From Proteles cristata cristata (taxonomy: Eukaryota; Chordata; Mammalia; Carnivora; Hyaenidae), in contig JAESUZ010001269.1 of NCBI GenBank assembly GCA_017311185.1, forward strand, positions 124,001 through 188,000: a stretch of 64,000 bases of DNA, given 5' to 3'. Of this stretch, positions 13,500 to 26,040 are shown piece by piece; positions within the stretch are counted from its first letter, which is position 1; each line of letters opens with the position of its first letter. The position numbers and the translations under genes were made by a program. A model generated the notes under the pieces. The model was not told the origin of the DNA, did not search any database, and was given only the letters and a program-made list of their open reading frames with translations.

Positions 13500-13830
13500 T
13501 GCTGGTAGGTACGTTTTAGTGCAGCTACCTCTGTATCTTTGCGTGTGGATACTTTTGTATATACTTCTGTGTATTAACTTCTCTATGTGTACCTGATTGC
13601 AAATGCTTCTATGTGTATACCAATGTAAGTATGCATCTGTGTTTGCCTCCATGAACGTGTGTATTTCCATGTGTGTACCTGCCTGTATTCTCTGAGTATG
13701 CATCTGCATATATGTCTGCGGGTAGGGGATGGTGTACGTGTGTGTGTTTGTGAGGTGGGCTCTATGTGCATAGTTGTGTGTGCCTGTGTGTATGGTGCCT
13801 ATGTGGTTGACCCTTGGTGTGCACTTTATA
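13500..13830. repeat. Degenerate TG-rich / ATGTGTGT tract
   Basis: Roughly 20-nt imperfect units built on CT(A/G)TGTGTATA and TGCATCTG recur along the stretch. Probably a decayed minisatellite or microsatellite in PRLR intronic DNA. Confidence 0.6.
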
Positions 13831-15036
13831 AGGATCGTGAGACAGTCCATTGATTTTCACTGTTTTTGCTTAAGTGAATGAAAGGAACATTTGACTACTT
13901 GTAATTTCACAACTGTGCTCGCCTCTCTTGAGTTTCCTAGAAGTACTATGAATAACCAGTGAAATGTAAAAGAGATAAGCTTCCAGAGAGAGAGAAAAAA
14001 ACTGTAGAGATCAGTATAATCCATGGGGAAACTTTAAGTACTCAAATAATCACCAGTTGCCTTAACTGGCTTCTTTATTATTGAGCCACAAGTTTTGCGG
14101 GGGGGTAGGGAGGGAGGGCATTTAATAGACTTTTCTACCCCACACACACTTTCACGGGAAGCCATAACAAAACACTGCAAACAAATTGCTTCAACCTGTG
14201 AGGTTATCTTGAAGAAATTTTCTCTTCGAACGATGTTACAAATATTGGCAGACCTAACCCCAGGCTGGCTTGCACAGAGTTGCGAGGTTTTCTGTAATTC
14301 TTTGATGGTTTTCAGGGGGGCTGGGAGCCAGAAAGTAGCTCAGCTCCTGCTGACATGATTAGCCCAGTGTCCTCTGCCCCAGCCTGTGCACTGCGTCATA
14401 TCATTCCATGAAATTCTTTCTGGGTAGTTTTGCCTGGTACCCCTTCTTCCCGTGCATGTCCTCCTCCAACTTGCCCTTTCAGGGCTGGTGCTCAGCACCA
14501 AGTTCTGGCCTGAGAGCCAGCAGGAGGGGCAGGGAGACAAGTGTAAGAGAAAGCAGAGAGAACACTCTCCCCACCCCCACCCCCGAGTTGCTGAGACTGA
14601 CACCTTTTGAAAGCTCTCCTCTCTGCTGCTGACTTTCTCAACTAAGCTCTGGAGCATTCAGCTTGGTGAAAAGGAGAGTCAGCTGGGGTTCTGTGGATGG
14701 GCTCAGTGGGGGGCCTAGCCCAGCAGCACAGGACAAACTCCCAGGGGCACTCTTTCCCTCTTTAGACCTGACACATAAGGAAGAGGAGAGGGGCCAGCTC
14801 ACCGAGATCTTTGGGGATTAAGCAACTAAAAAAACCCATCCTCTTGACATTGTGTTTTCACATTACCTCATTCAGAGGTGCTTCCAACCGGGATTAGATA
14901 CAACTCTTGTATAATAATGGTAGCTGGTGACCAGGAGGGCAGCCATCCCCTTCCTCACTTCCTACCATGACCCCCATCCCCAAAAGAGCGATAGAACCAC
15001 AAAGAAGCTTTTTGCCATTCACCACAAAAAGACCCA

Positions 15037-15058
15037 GGGGGGGGGGGGCGGGGCGGGG
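15037..15058 (+). repeat. G-run G12-C-G4-C-G4 (G-quadruplex-forming pattern)
   Basis: Twelve Gs, C, four Gs, C, four Gs on the sense strand. The pattern satisfies the four-tract G-quadruplex rule. Lies 670 bp upstream of PRLR coding exon 2. Confidence 0.8.
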
Positions 15059-15480
15059 AATATAAGACAAAAGGGACTAAACACAAGATTTGGAAATAGA
15101 GGTGGGAAAATGAGGAGAAAGAGGGTGAGACTGGGTCAGAGGTCAAAGCCAAGTGGAATCAAAGAAAAATGAAGGTCACAGACTGAGTCAATTGTGTGGG
15201 AATGGCAGAAAGATGGAGATTTGTGAGCAGATGGAGACGTGGCGGAGAGCTCGGTTTCAGCAGAGGGTCCCCAGGAAGCTGGTGCCTGGGGGAGAATTCT
15301 TTTCACAGTCGCCCTTCTACTGTGAGATGGTGTCAGTTTCATAGACTGTGGGATTGAGGAAGGGCCACGTCCTCTTCAGTTCACATGTATCCACCCATTC
15401 TTGATGTTCATTCCTTGTTGGGATTTTATAGTTAGTCATCGATCCTAGTTAGTTGTCGTTTCTTGCCTCACAGGGCACGG

Positions 15481-15483
<3 letters not shown>

Positions 15484-15515
<32 letters not shown>
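15484..15515. repeat. (CA)16 microsatellite
   Basis: Uninterrupted CA dinucleotide run in a PRLR intron; likely polymorphic. Confidence 0.95.
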
Positions 15516-15516
<1 letters not shown>

Positions 15517-15727
15517 CTCTCTCAGTCCCACCAACATCTGGACAGCCCACAGAGGAATGTTGCTGGATCTGACACTTTGGCATTTCTGAGCAGCCCACCT
15601 CTAGTCCTGCTCACCCCAAGACCTCATCACTGGGCTGCTCCCACAAGTCTGCTTCAGTCACCAGCAGGATGGTCAAATGGTTGAATGCCCCGTCATCTTT
15701 ACTTCAGAGGCTTCTGGCTTTTTCTAG

Positions 15728-15860
15728 GACAATCACCTCCTGGGAAACCTGAGATCTTTAAATGTCGTTCTCCTGAAAAGGAGACATTCACCTGCTGGTG
15801 GAAGCCTGGGGAAGATGGAGGACTTCCTACCAATTACACACTGACTTACCACAAGGAAGG
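15728..15860 (+). CDS. PRLR: PRLR coding exon 2 (first half of fibronectin-III domain D1)
   Basis: Acceptor TTTTTCTAG ends at 15727; donor GTAAGT begins at 15861. It encodes about residues 23-67, starting [16 protein letters not shown] and including the first conserved disulfide pair (C35, C45) followed by the WW of the FTCWW motif. NYT at N58 is a glycosylation sequon. Phase 1 in, phase 2 out. Confidence 0.96.
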
Positions 15861-17438
15861 GTAAGTTTTCTTCTGTCCTATCAAACCTACATGACTGCTT
15901 TCAGTCTCCTGGTGCAAAGAACACTGGCTCTGAGTTAGAATTACCACACTTCCCTGGATTGACACTAATAAGGCTCTTACCCCTAGGGTAAAGAACCTAT
16001 TTTTCGTGTTCACATTCTCCTGTTATAGTCCTTCAAGAGCTCTCTTGATGTGCATAAGCTCCTTCACCACCCCAGAAATACCACACAGCATTGTTCCACT
16101 GCCTCTCCGAAGCTTAGGCTGTACCCTGAAGTCACATATGAATCTTTCCTAAATGCTAATTAATTTTAGGTGCTTATCTGTAAACCTTGTGCTGAGTGTA
16201 ATTTGTATAAGCGGATTATCACGTAATCCTTAACCATGGTAACATTAGATTTTCTAACTTCTTTCATGACCAAGAAACTAAAGAGCCCTTGAAGCAAAGG
16301 AAGGTAAGGATTTTTCCTTAGCATTTGCCGATCCAGGATCCACGATCTTCCACAGGACATATTTGGAGCTAAGGTTGCAGTGAGGGCTGAACAAGGTCAT
16401 CTCCAGGGGAAGATATTGTTTTACTCATCATGAAACCTTTCTGGAAATCCCAAGAGGGCTGTATCCCTGTGGTTGCAACAGCTGGCCCACATCCCAAGGA
16501 CTGCACTTTGTTGCACACAAATCTGTTATCCCTTCTGGGGCCCCAAGGAGTATGATGTAAATAGATTTCAGGAACTCACATGGTGACCAAAACCAAATAT
16601 GCCTTCACACCTTGTGATGTGTCTTGCATTGAGGTTGTGAAGTCTAAATGTGAGCAGCCCAGTGAGCCCCTTGTCCTGAAATATCTCCTTACTGAGTCAC
16701 CTTCCTCTGTTGCTGACTTGGTGCAATCTGAAATAGACTGACATCAATTTTTATCCCTCTTTCATCCTTTTTTAATAAAATGTAACTCAACATCTATGTG
16801 GAATAAATACCCTGGGGTGTGTGTCAAGGGGAAAGTCCCATTTCCTGATATCGCCCAATAGCAATTCCCTGAGTAAGGTGGTGCCTTGGCCATTGAAATT
16901 TCAAGTGTTGGGGCACCTGGGTGGCTCAGTTGGTTAAATGTCTGACTTTGGCTGAGGTCATGATCTCACAGATCATGGGTTCCAGCCCCGCGTCTGTACT
17001 GATAGCTCAGAGCCTGGAACCTGCTTTGGATTCTATGTCTCCCTCTCTCTGTCCCTCCCCCACTCATGCTCTGTTTCTCTCTGTCTTAATAATAAATAAA
17101 CATAAAATTAAAAAAAAAAAAAAAAGAAAGTTCAAGTGTTTATTGGCAGGGGGCACAAATCACAAAGCCCACAAAAACCTACCAAAGAGAAGTGTTGATG
17201 CAAAGCAGGGTCACTGAGGAACTGATGTAGCCCTTGTACCACCATCCCCAGTGCCCTCTTTCCGGTCTCACTCCCAGCTGCAATGAGCGGGCCACAGATG
17301 TTGGGGGAGCCCTTCCTTAGCTCTGGTGTTCTCATTGGAACATCTGAGCCCCAAAAGTCAGTGTTCATGATCTATTCAGAAAAAAGACTAAACTTTTTAT
17401 GACTTTCTTATTCACCACTAATATATCACTCATTGCAG
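15861..17438 (+). other. PRLR: PRLR intron after coding exon 2
   Basis: Contains one CAN-SINE (16910-17130). Otherwise nothing recognised. Confidence 0.8.
16910..17130 (+). mobile_element. CAN-SINE
   Basis: Full-length head-to-tail element with TTCAAGTGTT target repeats at 16900-16909 and 17131-17140. Confidence 0.95.
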
Positions 17439-17608
17439 AGAGACGCTCACGCATGAATGTCCAGACTACATAACCAGTGGCCCCAATTCCTGTTACTTCA
17501 GCAAGAAGCATACCTCCATATGGACAATGTACATCATCACATTAAATGCCACAAACCAGATGGGAAGCACTTCCTCGGATCCACGTTATGTGGACGTGAC
17601 TTACATAG
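17439..17608 (+). CDS. PRLR: PRLR coding exon 3 (second half of D1)
   Basis: Acceptor CATTGCAG ends at 17438; donor GTAAGG begins at 17609. It encodes about residues 67-123, from [14 protein letters not shown] to YVDVTYI. It holds the second cysteine pair (C74, C85) and the NAT sequon at N103. The 170-nt length keeps the frame with both neighbours. Confidence 0.96.
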
Positions 17609-19187
17609 GTAAGGAGGAGGGTGACAGGTAAGGAATTTGTGACTCCGTTGTGGATTTACCAGTAGTCAAACTCAGTTTGAGTCTTCTTGGTTTTTGAATG
17701 CATCCTGCAAAATAAAGATGTGAAATTTTACAATATCCTTCTCAACTGAGTTTTTCAAACCAATTTTAATCAAGTCATTCATGGCAGTAGAACTGGCACT
17801 TGGGATCCTTGCATTTCTGTGCTTTCTCTTGACCCTTCTTCCCATCCTCTTGCATCCAGAAGGAATGTTCTATTTATGCTTCCCTTTTCACTCCTTCCCT
17901 ACAGTCCTTCTCCTGCAACCAATGTCCCCTTCTCTTATTTTTTCCCTCTCAGAGGAGGACAGAGCTACACCATAGAAGAGCAGCTCTTAGAGGGTGTTCA
18001 TCTGCTTCTGTATTCAAGGAATTGCTCCAACTTACTTGCCCCAGATTTAATTCTCAATATACATGCACTTAGCAACTGGAGCTATTATTTCAAAAATAAA
18101 TAATTTGGGAAGCAAATACTTGAATAGCAGTCCGAAGGCCAAGATCACAGGTACAATGTTTGGAGAAGTCATTAGCGATGTAAAACAAAGCCAACCTGAG
18201 AGCTGCTTCTTGCTTTGCATGATCAGCAGTGAGCTACAGAACAAATAGGCATAACTGTAGGGGCCTGGATGGTTCAGCAAGGGAGACAAAGGGAATCTTA
18301 GGACAAGAGATGGCTTGGCCAGGCCTGAGTTCAGCCCTCAGCTTGGGTAATAATCTAGGGAATAGCTAATTAGGCTCATGGCCACCCAAGTCTTCCTGAT
18401 TTGCCTACCACCACTCAATAAGGAAAATCAGATCAGGATCCTCAAGTGTTCACTTCCATATCATCCCATTGGTATCGTATCAGTGGCTTATCCTTAAAAT
18501 CCAGAAAAGCTTCCAACACCAACCAGTACACACTTGAATATTTTCTTCCTGCAGCAAATCATTGGAATGAGCATGGGGATGGGAACTGAATCTGACCTTA
18601 ATTTAAGAAACTCAGAAAGGCAACCCCAGTGGCAAGAAGGAATAAAGTAAATTCTAGTCCTATAAATTACTTGAGACATGAAGACTTTAAGATGCTAAAT
18701 GCCAAATGATTCCTGTGTCGTGAGCTTTTTCTTACATTTTTAACATTTGAGGGCAAAACAGCAAAAACAAAAGAAGTTCTGGAATGAGCAATTGCTATAA
18801 TGAGAGTATTCACAAAAAACGGAATCACTAAAGAGTAGTACTTTTAAAAAATGAAATCAAGAAGGGCATTGATTTCACATGGACTCCAGAAAACAAATTC
18901 TGTGGTGAAAAAAGTGTTGGGCCATATTTTCCAGAATAACAAAAGGAGGGTTTATGGAACTCTCCTATGACCCTACAACATACAGTGTTGGTGACAGTCC
19001 ATAAAAGTTAAATTTAAAATAAGTGTGAACTGCAGTACATTTTCTATCAGCTGGAGTCTCATCCAGTGACCACCTGCAGTACAGAATGACAATATTGGCA
19101 GATAATCTCTCAGAAATAGATTTTGTTGGTGATGATCTTGTTACTGCCATTGCATAATACTTAGCGATGTTGAAGACCCTTGAAAGG

Positions 19188-19405
19188 AGTGATTATCAAC
19201 TGGGGGCTATGTTGCCTCCCTCAGGATAGTTAGCAATGACAGAAAACAGCTCCAACTACTGCAACCTGGAGAGGAGGGTTGGGGGGATTACTAATGTTTA
19301 ATGGATAGAGGCCAGAAATGCTGCAAAGGCTAAGCATCCTTCAGTGCTCAGTACAGCACGCACACCCCACGGCCAACAAAGAAGGATCTGGTCCAAAATA
19401 TATAT
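19188..19405 (+). mobile_element. MER20-like hAT-Charlie DNA-transposon relic
   Basis: TATCAACTGGGGGCTATGTT, GATAGAGGCCAGAAATGCTG and CCACGGCCAACAAAGAAGGA occur in the order and spacing I recall for the roughly 220-bp MER20 consensus, which has 'CTCAACTGGGGGCGATTTTG' and 'GTAGAGGCCAGGGATGCTGC'. Family assignment is from memory. Confidence 0.6.
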
Positions 19406-19844
19406 ATGTTGGGATTCATCCTAAACATTTTGCTGGCAATTTGGTACAAATAGTTTTTGATCAGAGGCATTTCTCAATATTATGTTTAGCTTAAAACCTA
19501 TGTAGAAGATGTTTGTTTAGTAAGTGCACATAAAATTGTCTTTCTTAGGTGTTTACTTACTGACAAATAAGCATTAGGATTGGTGGCAAGTTTTCCAGAG
19601 TTCACTTTTTTAGGCAACTGTAGATTATAATGCCAAATACACTATAGTTACACTCACATCCCAAATCTTGCATGGAGAATTATTTGAGGGGGCAATAAAT
19701 GAATAAAGAAAATATTACTGACCAGCAAGACCGAGATTAGGGTAAGACAAGCTGGTATCCAAGGCACGGCACTCTTAAGGAGGGACTCACAGGTCTGTAT
19801 ACTTAAAGGAACTTCAGAGTAAGTGCCTCCTTAATTTTTTAAGA

Positions 19845-20640
19845 CATAATACAAAACTCACCTTTTTACTCATTTTGAAATGTGAAATCCAGTGTTATTA
19901 GTTCATTCACAATGTTCTGCAACCACCATCACTATCTGGTTCCAGAATACTTTCACTACTCCAGATGGAAACTTCATACCCATTAACCAGTTACTCTGGA
20001 TTTCCCACTCTACCCCAGCTCTAGAGCAGCAACTCATCTGCCTTCTGTCCCTATAGATTTGCCTATTCTGAATATTTCAAGTATATGGAATCATATAGTA
20101 TGTGGCCTTTTGTGTCTGGCTTCTTTCACTTAGCCTAATGTTTTCAAGATTCATCTATGCTCTAACATATATCAGTACTTCCTTCCTTCTTATGGTGGAA
20201 GAGTCTTCCATTATGTGGATATTATTTACCCATTCATCAGTTGATGGACATTTGAGTTGTTTCCACCTACTGACTGCTATGAGTCATGTACTATGAACAC
20301 TCAGGTACAAATTTTTGTTTGAGCACCTGCTTTCATTTCTGTTGAGTATATACCTAGGGCAAAACTGATGACATAGCAATACTATATTTAAGTTTCTAAG
20401 TAACTTCTAGACTTCTTTATACAATGGCTATACCATTTTACAATCCCATCAGCAACATATGAAAGTTCTAATTTCTCCAGTGTTCTTCCCAACACTTGTT
20501 ATTTTCCAGTTTTTGAATTTTAGCCATTCTAGCAGGTATCAACTGCTGTCTCATTGTGGTTTGAGTTTGCATTTCCCAATGACTTTTGAACATCATTCCT
20601 GTGCTTGTTGGTCATTTGTGTCTCCTTAAATTTTACATCT
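19845..20640 (-). mobile_element. Old L1 (L1M-type) 3' fragment
   Basis: Antisense L1 terminal sequence (TTTGCCTATTCTGAATATTTC, GGCTTCTTTCACTTAGC, ACCCATTCATCAGTTGATGG). Its coding part is disrupted by many stops. Confidence 0.75.
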
Positions 20641-20811
20641 TGCCTGTTTCAAGATGTAAACCCTAGTTCTGCTGACCAACACCTGATATCAAATGCAAAG
20701 AATCTCATCACCATGATGGAGTGAACTAGTAGAGAATTCTGCCCCTAAGTCATATAGTTCTGTGTTCAAATACCACTTTTACTAAATATGTAGTTTCTTT
20801 CACATCTGCAG

Positions 20812-20981
20812 TTGAACCAGACCCTCCTGTGAACCTGACTTTGGAATTAAAACAGCCAGAAGACAAAAAACCATACCTGTGGATGAAATGGTTCCCCCCC
20901 ACCCTGGTTGATGTAAGATCTGGTTGGCTCACACTGCAGTACGAAATTCGATTAAAACCCGAGAAAGCAACTGAGTGGGAG
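20812..20981 (+). CDS. PRLR: PRLR coding exon 4 (first half of D2)
   Basis: Acceptor CACATCTGCAG ends at 20811; donor GTGAGT begins at 20982. It encodes about residues 124-180, from [20 protein letters not shown] to KATEWE. This is the interdomain linker and start of the membrane-proximal fibronectin-III domain. NLT at N131 is a sequon that I do not recall in human, where the segment reads LELAVEV. Confidence 0.96.
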
Positions 20982-22652
20982 GTGAGTCAACTAGAAGCTT
21001 TTGGAAGAAACCAGGTTGTTCGCAAAGACGAAGCCCTCCCAGCTGAGAACAGATCATTCTTCCTTCTTATTGGGTAACCATGTTGCCCTCTTACTGCTAA
21101 TGTGACTTACCCAGATGTGGAAGGGCCTTCTCCCCTCCACTGGGATTGATGGGGGTCTATCTTAATAGATCTTCAAGGCTAGTTCCTTGCACTGAACATC
21201 CTCTTCCACCAGATTTGCAACCCACTTCCCTCAGGATGTCTTAGATTATGACACTTGTGAGTGTATGTACACGGCATTAAGTAGGAGGAAAAAAATCTCA
21301 GTGTAACAAGTCCATGGTCAATGGTATTTTTATTCACTTTTAAATATTTCCGTGTGAAGAAATAATACTGTAAATTATAGGCATTTTAATATTTTTGCAT
21401 ATATATCTTTTAAAAAGGGAACATCTGATTTCACTCATATGTGGAATTTAAGGAACAAATGAATGAAAATAAAATAGACAAACAAAAAGACTCTTAACTA
21501 CAGAGAACAAACCGGTGGTTGCCAGAGGAGAGGTGGGTGGGACATGGTTAGATAGAGGGGATTAAGAATACACTTATTGTGATGAGCATTGACTAATGTA
21601 TAGAATGATTGAATCATTATACTGGACACCTGAAACTAATATAACGCTGTATGTCAATTATGCTTAAACTTAAAAAAAATACTCCAAACCCATTAGCAAT
21701 TATAAAATTTTTAAAAGGGAACATTTCCAAACATAGCCAAAATAATAGGATCACACATGGAAAATTAATTAAAATTCCTTAATATCATTTAATATCCAGT
21801 CCATATTTTAATTCCCCAATTGCTTCAAAATATGTCTTTAGCAGCTAGTTTGTCCAGACCATAGTCCACGCCAAGACCAGACATTGTAGCTGGTTGTTGT
21901 ATCCCTTTGGTCTCAACATGCTTAGGAGACTGGGCTACTTGTCCCATAGAATGTCCCACCTGCTGCATTTGTCTGATGAGTTCTCTGTAAGGTCATTAAG
22001 CTAATTTCTCTGCCCCTGTATTTCCTGTAACCAGACAATTAGATCTAAAAATTTGATTAGATTCAGGTTGAACAATTTTCGCCAAGAGAACTTCAGAGGT
22101 GATATTATTTGCTTCATATTGCATCATACGAGAAGATGGAAATCATCTGATCAACCCACTGTACCTGATGCTAAAACTGACTCTGGGATTACAGAGGTGA
22201 CAACCTGATCCCTTGATTGTAAAGTTATGGTTCATTTGTACACCACTGTTTCAATGTACTTATGACCCAGTTCTCTTTCACCTAGTGATTTTACACCAGT
22301 TGGTGGTCCTTGAATCAATAAAGTCATTAGGGTTAACAAAATAACAATTTTCCAATCTTACTAACTGGTTGTCTTCTATAAAGTAGAATTTAGAAGGGGG
22401 TAGAGGATAGGAAGCAGAATATTTGCCTTTCTGACAGAGTTTCAAATGGAGACAGAAAACCCATTACTTTTTGTGTGAGGAATGTGAGGAGGAAAAGATG
22501 GGCTAAGAGGGTGGAATGGTGAGAACAGAGATTTCTCTACAAAAATCTAATTCGTTGGCCTCAGTTCTCCAATAGTTTATTATCTAGGGGGAAAGTCTAT
22601 GAAGAAACATAACACAAGTTAGAGTGACTTCTGTCTTCCTTGTTTCTCTTAG
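20982..22652 (+). other. PRLR: PRLR intron after coding exon 4
   Basis: Contains an old sense-strand L1 3' end (21418-21690). The rest is AT-rich sequence without recognised features. Confidence 0.75.
21418..21690 (+). mobile_element. Old L1 (L1M-type) 3' end
   Basis: Degraded sense-strand L1 terminal sequence: TCATATGTGGAATTTAAGGA ... TGGACACCTGAAACTAATAT ... A-rich end. Divergence suggests a pre-carnivore insertion. Confidence 0.75.
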
Positions 22653-23061
<409 letters not shown>

Positions 23062-23799
23062 CCTCCAAAATATTTTGAAAACAGAATGAACTTAGTAAAT
23101 TTGTATGTGGTGACTACTCACAGAAAAACTATGTTAAGCCTTAGCCAGCAAAATATGTAGAGGTGGATTTATCATCTCTCCATCCAATACAAGTCAGTTG
23201 GAAGTGTAGCACTATGCCTTGGCTCACTGTCAGTGAAGGCTAGTTTCTAGAATAAGGCTGCAAAGATAGGTTTGGCATGTCTCAGAGAGCTTGATGGTTA
23301 GTCATTCTGCCCTCCCCATCTACTCTATCCCTATAATTTTATCAAGGTCATCATCTAGTTGTCCCCAAGTTTGTAAAATAGCATGCCATCTCAAAGGCAT
23401 GAAGCAATTTTCAGTCTGTGAGGTCAATTACATCTTGGTCTCCATGCGAAGGTACAATATGCAAGAGGCACTCAATTCTGAGTGCCATTAAACATGGCGA
23501 TTTGGGCTCCACAACAGAATTATTAATCTTGCTTGCATTTCCAAAGTGTGCTATGGTTTATAAGGTCTTTGGCCCTTCCAACCCTCTCAGGTATTCAGAG
23601 AGGATACGATTACCATCAGGAATTAAAAGTGAGAGAACTGAAGCTCAGTAAGATTAGACTCTTTCCCAGAACCACATGACAAAGCCCACCTCTTCTGACA
23701 ACTTGCCTGGCCAAAGTATCAGGGCTTGCTTTGGCTTGGCATACTGGAAAGAGCACTGATTCACACATGCATCTCATTCAGGCCTGGCTTCTATTAAAT

Positions 23800-23990
23800 A
23801 AATAAAAGCACAGGTCTAGAAGAAGAAGGCCTGAGTTGAAATCCCAACTACGACTTTATAGTTTACAAGCTCATGGGGAAATCACTCTTTGAGCCTCCGT
23901 GTCCTCATCTTTACATACAAGACAATGTATGTAAAGAGCTTAACACCATGGATGGCTTTAGTAAGAACTTAATAAGTGATGGCCTTTATT
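23800..23990 (+). mobile_element. MIR-like relic
   Basis: GCCTGAGTTGAAATCCCAAC ... TTTGAGCCTCCGTGTCCTCA ... GTAAAGAGCTTAACACC follows MIR order. Confidence 0.6.
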
Positions 23991-24264
23991 ATTACTGCAA
24001 CAGATCATGTGACCTTGAATTTCCTCTTTAAGGATCAGGAATTTGAAATTTATGGAGTACTGTAAAATATATGCGATATTAAAATTTACTAATAAAAATT
24101 CAGCCTGTCATTGATGCTACTCTATTTGGATTGCATTTCAAATCAAAAGAGGTGTAGGTAAGGAGGGGGGACTCTTGTTCAATACTTTTGCTTACTAGTT
24201 TTGTTTGTTTGTTTTTAATAATGCTTTGATGTGCTCAAAGCTTTCTGACTGTTTGCTTTTTTAG

Positions 24265-24364
24265 ATGTCACCATGAAAGATACCATTGTGTGGATCTTTG
24301 TGGCTGTTCTTTCCGCTGTCATCTGTCTGATTATGGTCGTGGCAGTGGCTTTGAAAGGCCATAG
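24265..24364 (+). CDS. PRLR: PRLR coding exon 6 (transmembrane helix)
   Basis: Acceptor GCTTTTTTAG ends at 24264; donor GTACTT begins at 24365, the least consensus-like donor of this gene. It encodes about residues 228-260, [10 protein letters not shown] followed by an uninterrupted hydrophobic stretch and ALKGH. The stop-transfer residues are followed by His260, where human has Tyr. The human NDT sequon next to the membrane is KDT here. Confidence 0.95.
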
Positions 24365-24879
24365 GTACTTTACTGGCTCTCAACCCTCCTCCCAATGATG
24401 GTTGTCAGGGATTGCGGCAAAAAATATCATACAAAAGTGGTAGAAACCTACAGATAATTCAAGCACTTCATTTAAGCCATTAGCTGCAGTGTGTTTACCC
24501 ATAAAAAATCTTTTATTGGTGCTAGCAAAAGTAGCAGAATAGATTCCTTTGAACCTGGAATCTATTTCTTACCATCAAACTGAGGCTCCCAGTTATGAAA
24601 TAGTAAAAATCTTCTAAAAGCAGTTAAAATCAAGAAAAGCAAGCAGTTCAAGTAATCCCCTAATTTCAGAATCAGAGTCCTCTATTAGCCAGAGCTAATT
24701 ATGATGTAGGCCCTTAAGATGTAGGCCTTCAGCATTGATTGTTAGTCTCATGGAGCCTCAGAAGTCTAACTCCTATCTACTGTAGTGTGTATAGCAGCTA
24801 TTTGGAGAGAATACTAATCTAACAAAGATCGCAAAGTGAGAAGGTGAGTCATCTATTCTTTTTCACAATTACTTTATAG

Positions 24880-24949
24880 CATGGTGACCTGTATCCTTCC
24901 ACCAGTTCCTGGGCCAAAAATAAAAGGATTTGATACTCATCTGCTCGAG
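24880..24949 (+). CDS. PRLR: PRLR coding exon 7 (Box 1, JAK2-binding segment)
   Basis: Acceptor CTTTATAG ends at 24879; donor GTAAGT begins at 24950. It encodes residues 261-284, SMVTC then [19 protein letters not shown]. The proline-rich Box 1 that recruits JAK2 is intact; Leu267 replaces the Phe I recall in human. Short receptor forms in other mammals splice from this exon or from within the next. Confidence 0.96.
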
Positions 24950-25904
24950 GTAAGTGGCAGAAGTGGAGAATGTAGTGTGACTCACTGCTGCACAATGATT
25001 ACCTTTACGCATGCACACACAATTCCCATCAGTTCAGCCTGGTCAGCTCAGTCCCTGCCCCGCGTGTCCCTCCTCTTCAGCAAATATGTTTACAAAAAGC
25101 TGGGTGGAAGCATGAGAGTACTTACCGTTGGGAGAGAAAGCCAAGAAAACATGCAAACACATCATAATACTCACTAGATCTACCAGGTATGTTTATAAGC
25201 ACAGAAATAAACATTTTATACAACTAATCAATTAAGAAAGAGGGTAAATGTTTTAATTAATACAAAACAGGGACCCACCACCACCTCCTTTGTCACACGT
25301 TGGTTAATGTTTTCACTCACATGTTCTTCACATAATTGCAATATCCTGTTGCAACTGTTGCTCACTTTGAGAGCACTCAGTCAAAACTGGATCAGTACAG
25401 TGGGCTTGTGTTTGTCAGGGCTCACCAAGGCTGATTCAAGGGGGAATTAATTTGAAGTGTTCTGAATAAAAAGAAGGGTTATAACATTTTAAACTTCTGT
25501 CCAGATTGAAATATATAGTTTTAGTTGGACTCAATGTTAACACTGTTGTATCTGAAAGCAATGAACTGCATTATCATCACTTGACCTAGCCACTGTGAGA
25601 CCAGCAATGCAAGAATGTGAAAAATGAGTCCCAGAGAATTTGACTTGACTATACTCAGTTTGATTGCAAATATCAGAGTAGGGATTAGAGCCCCAGAATT
25701 TGGGCTCCTGGTCCAGTGCTCTTACCCCACTATCTAGTCTCTAGTACCAACCTTCATAGAACCAGCATGAATGTCTCAACTAAGTAAATTAACTGCTGTC
25801 TAACTTGAAATTTGACCTTATAGTCACAGAAATGTAATAATAAAATAACTACTGTTTGGGTTATAATTTTTTTTTCATTTTCTTAATCACATTACCCTAA
25901 TCTT

Positions 25905-26040
25905 CAAAAGAACTCCCAGATGCATACTATTATTTCCATTTTACAGATGGAGAAAGTGAGGACCATAGAGCAGCTCATCCAAAGTCAATACCTTTTAATA
26001 AGTGATAGAGCCAAGATTTGGGTGCCAGTACCTGATCTAA
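25905..26040 (-). mobile_element. MIR-like relic
   Basis: TATTTCCATTTTACAGATGG then AGAGCCAAGATTTGGGTGCC is the reverse of the MIR core. Confidence 0.65.

Larger units (their letters stand above)
12980..15727 (+). other. PRLR: PRLR intron after coding exon 1
   Basis: Holds a MIR-like relic (about 13235-13425), a degenerate TG/CATGTG-rich tract (13500-13830), a G-rich run (15037-15058) and a (CA)16 microsatellite (15484-15515). The stretch 13860-15030 has no recognisable repeat or gene. Confidence 0.8.
17609..20811 (+). other. PRLR: PRLR intron after coding exon 3
   Basis: Contains a MER20-like hAT relic (19188-19405) and an old antisense L1 3' fragment (19845-20640). 17620-19180 shows nothing recognisable. 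Confidence 0.75.

Noticed and set aside
13488..13850. 120-codon minus-strand His/Thr-rich frame
   Set aside because: Translation of a TG-rich simple repeat; the composition is a by-product of the repeat.
18965..19150. Possible processed pseudogene
   Set aside because: One 61-codon frame without recognised similarity or poly(A)/target-repeat hallmarks.
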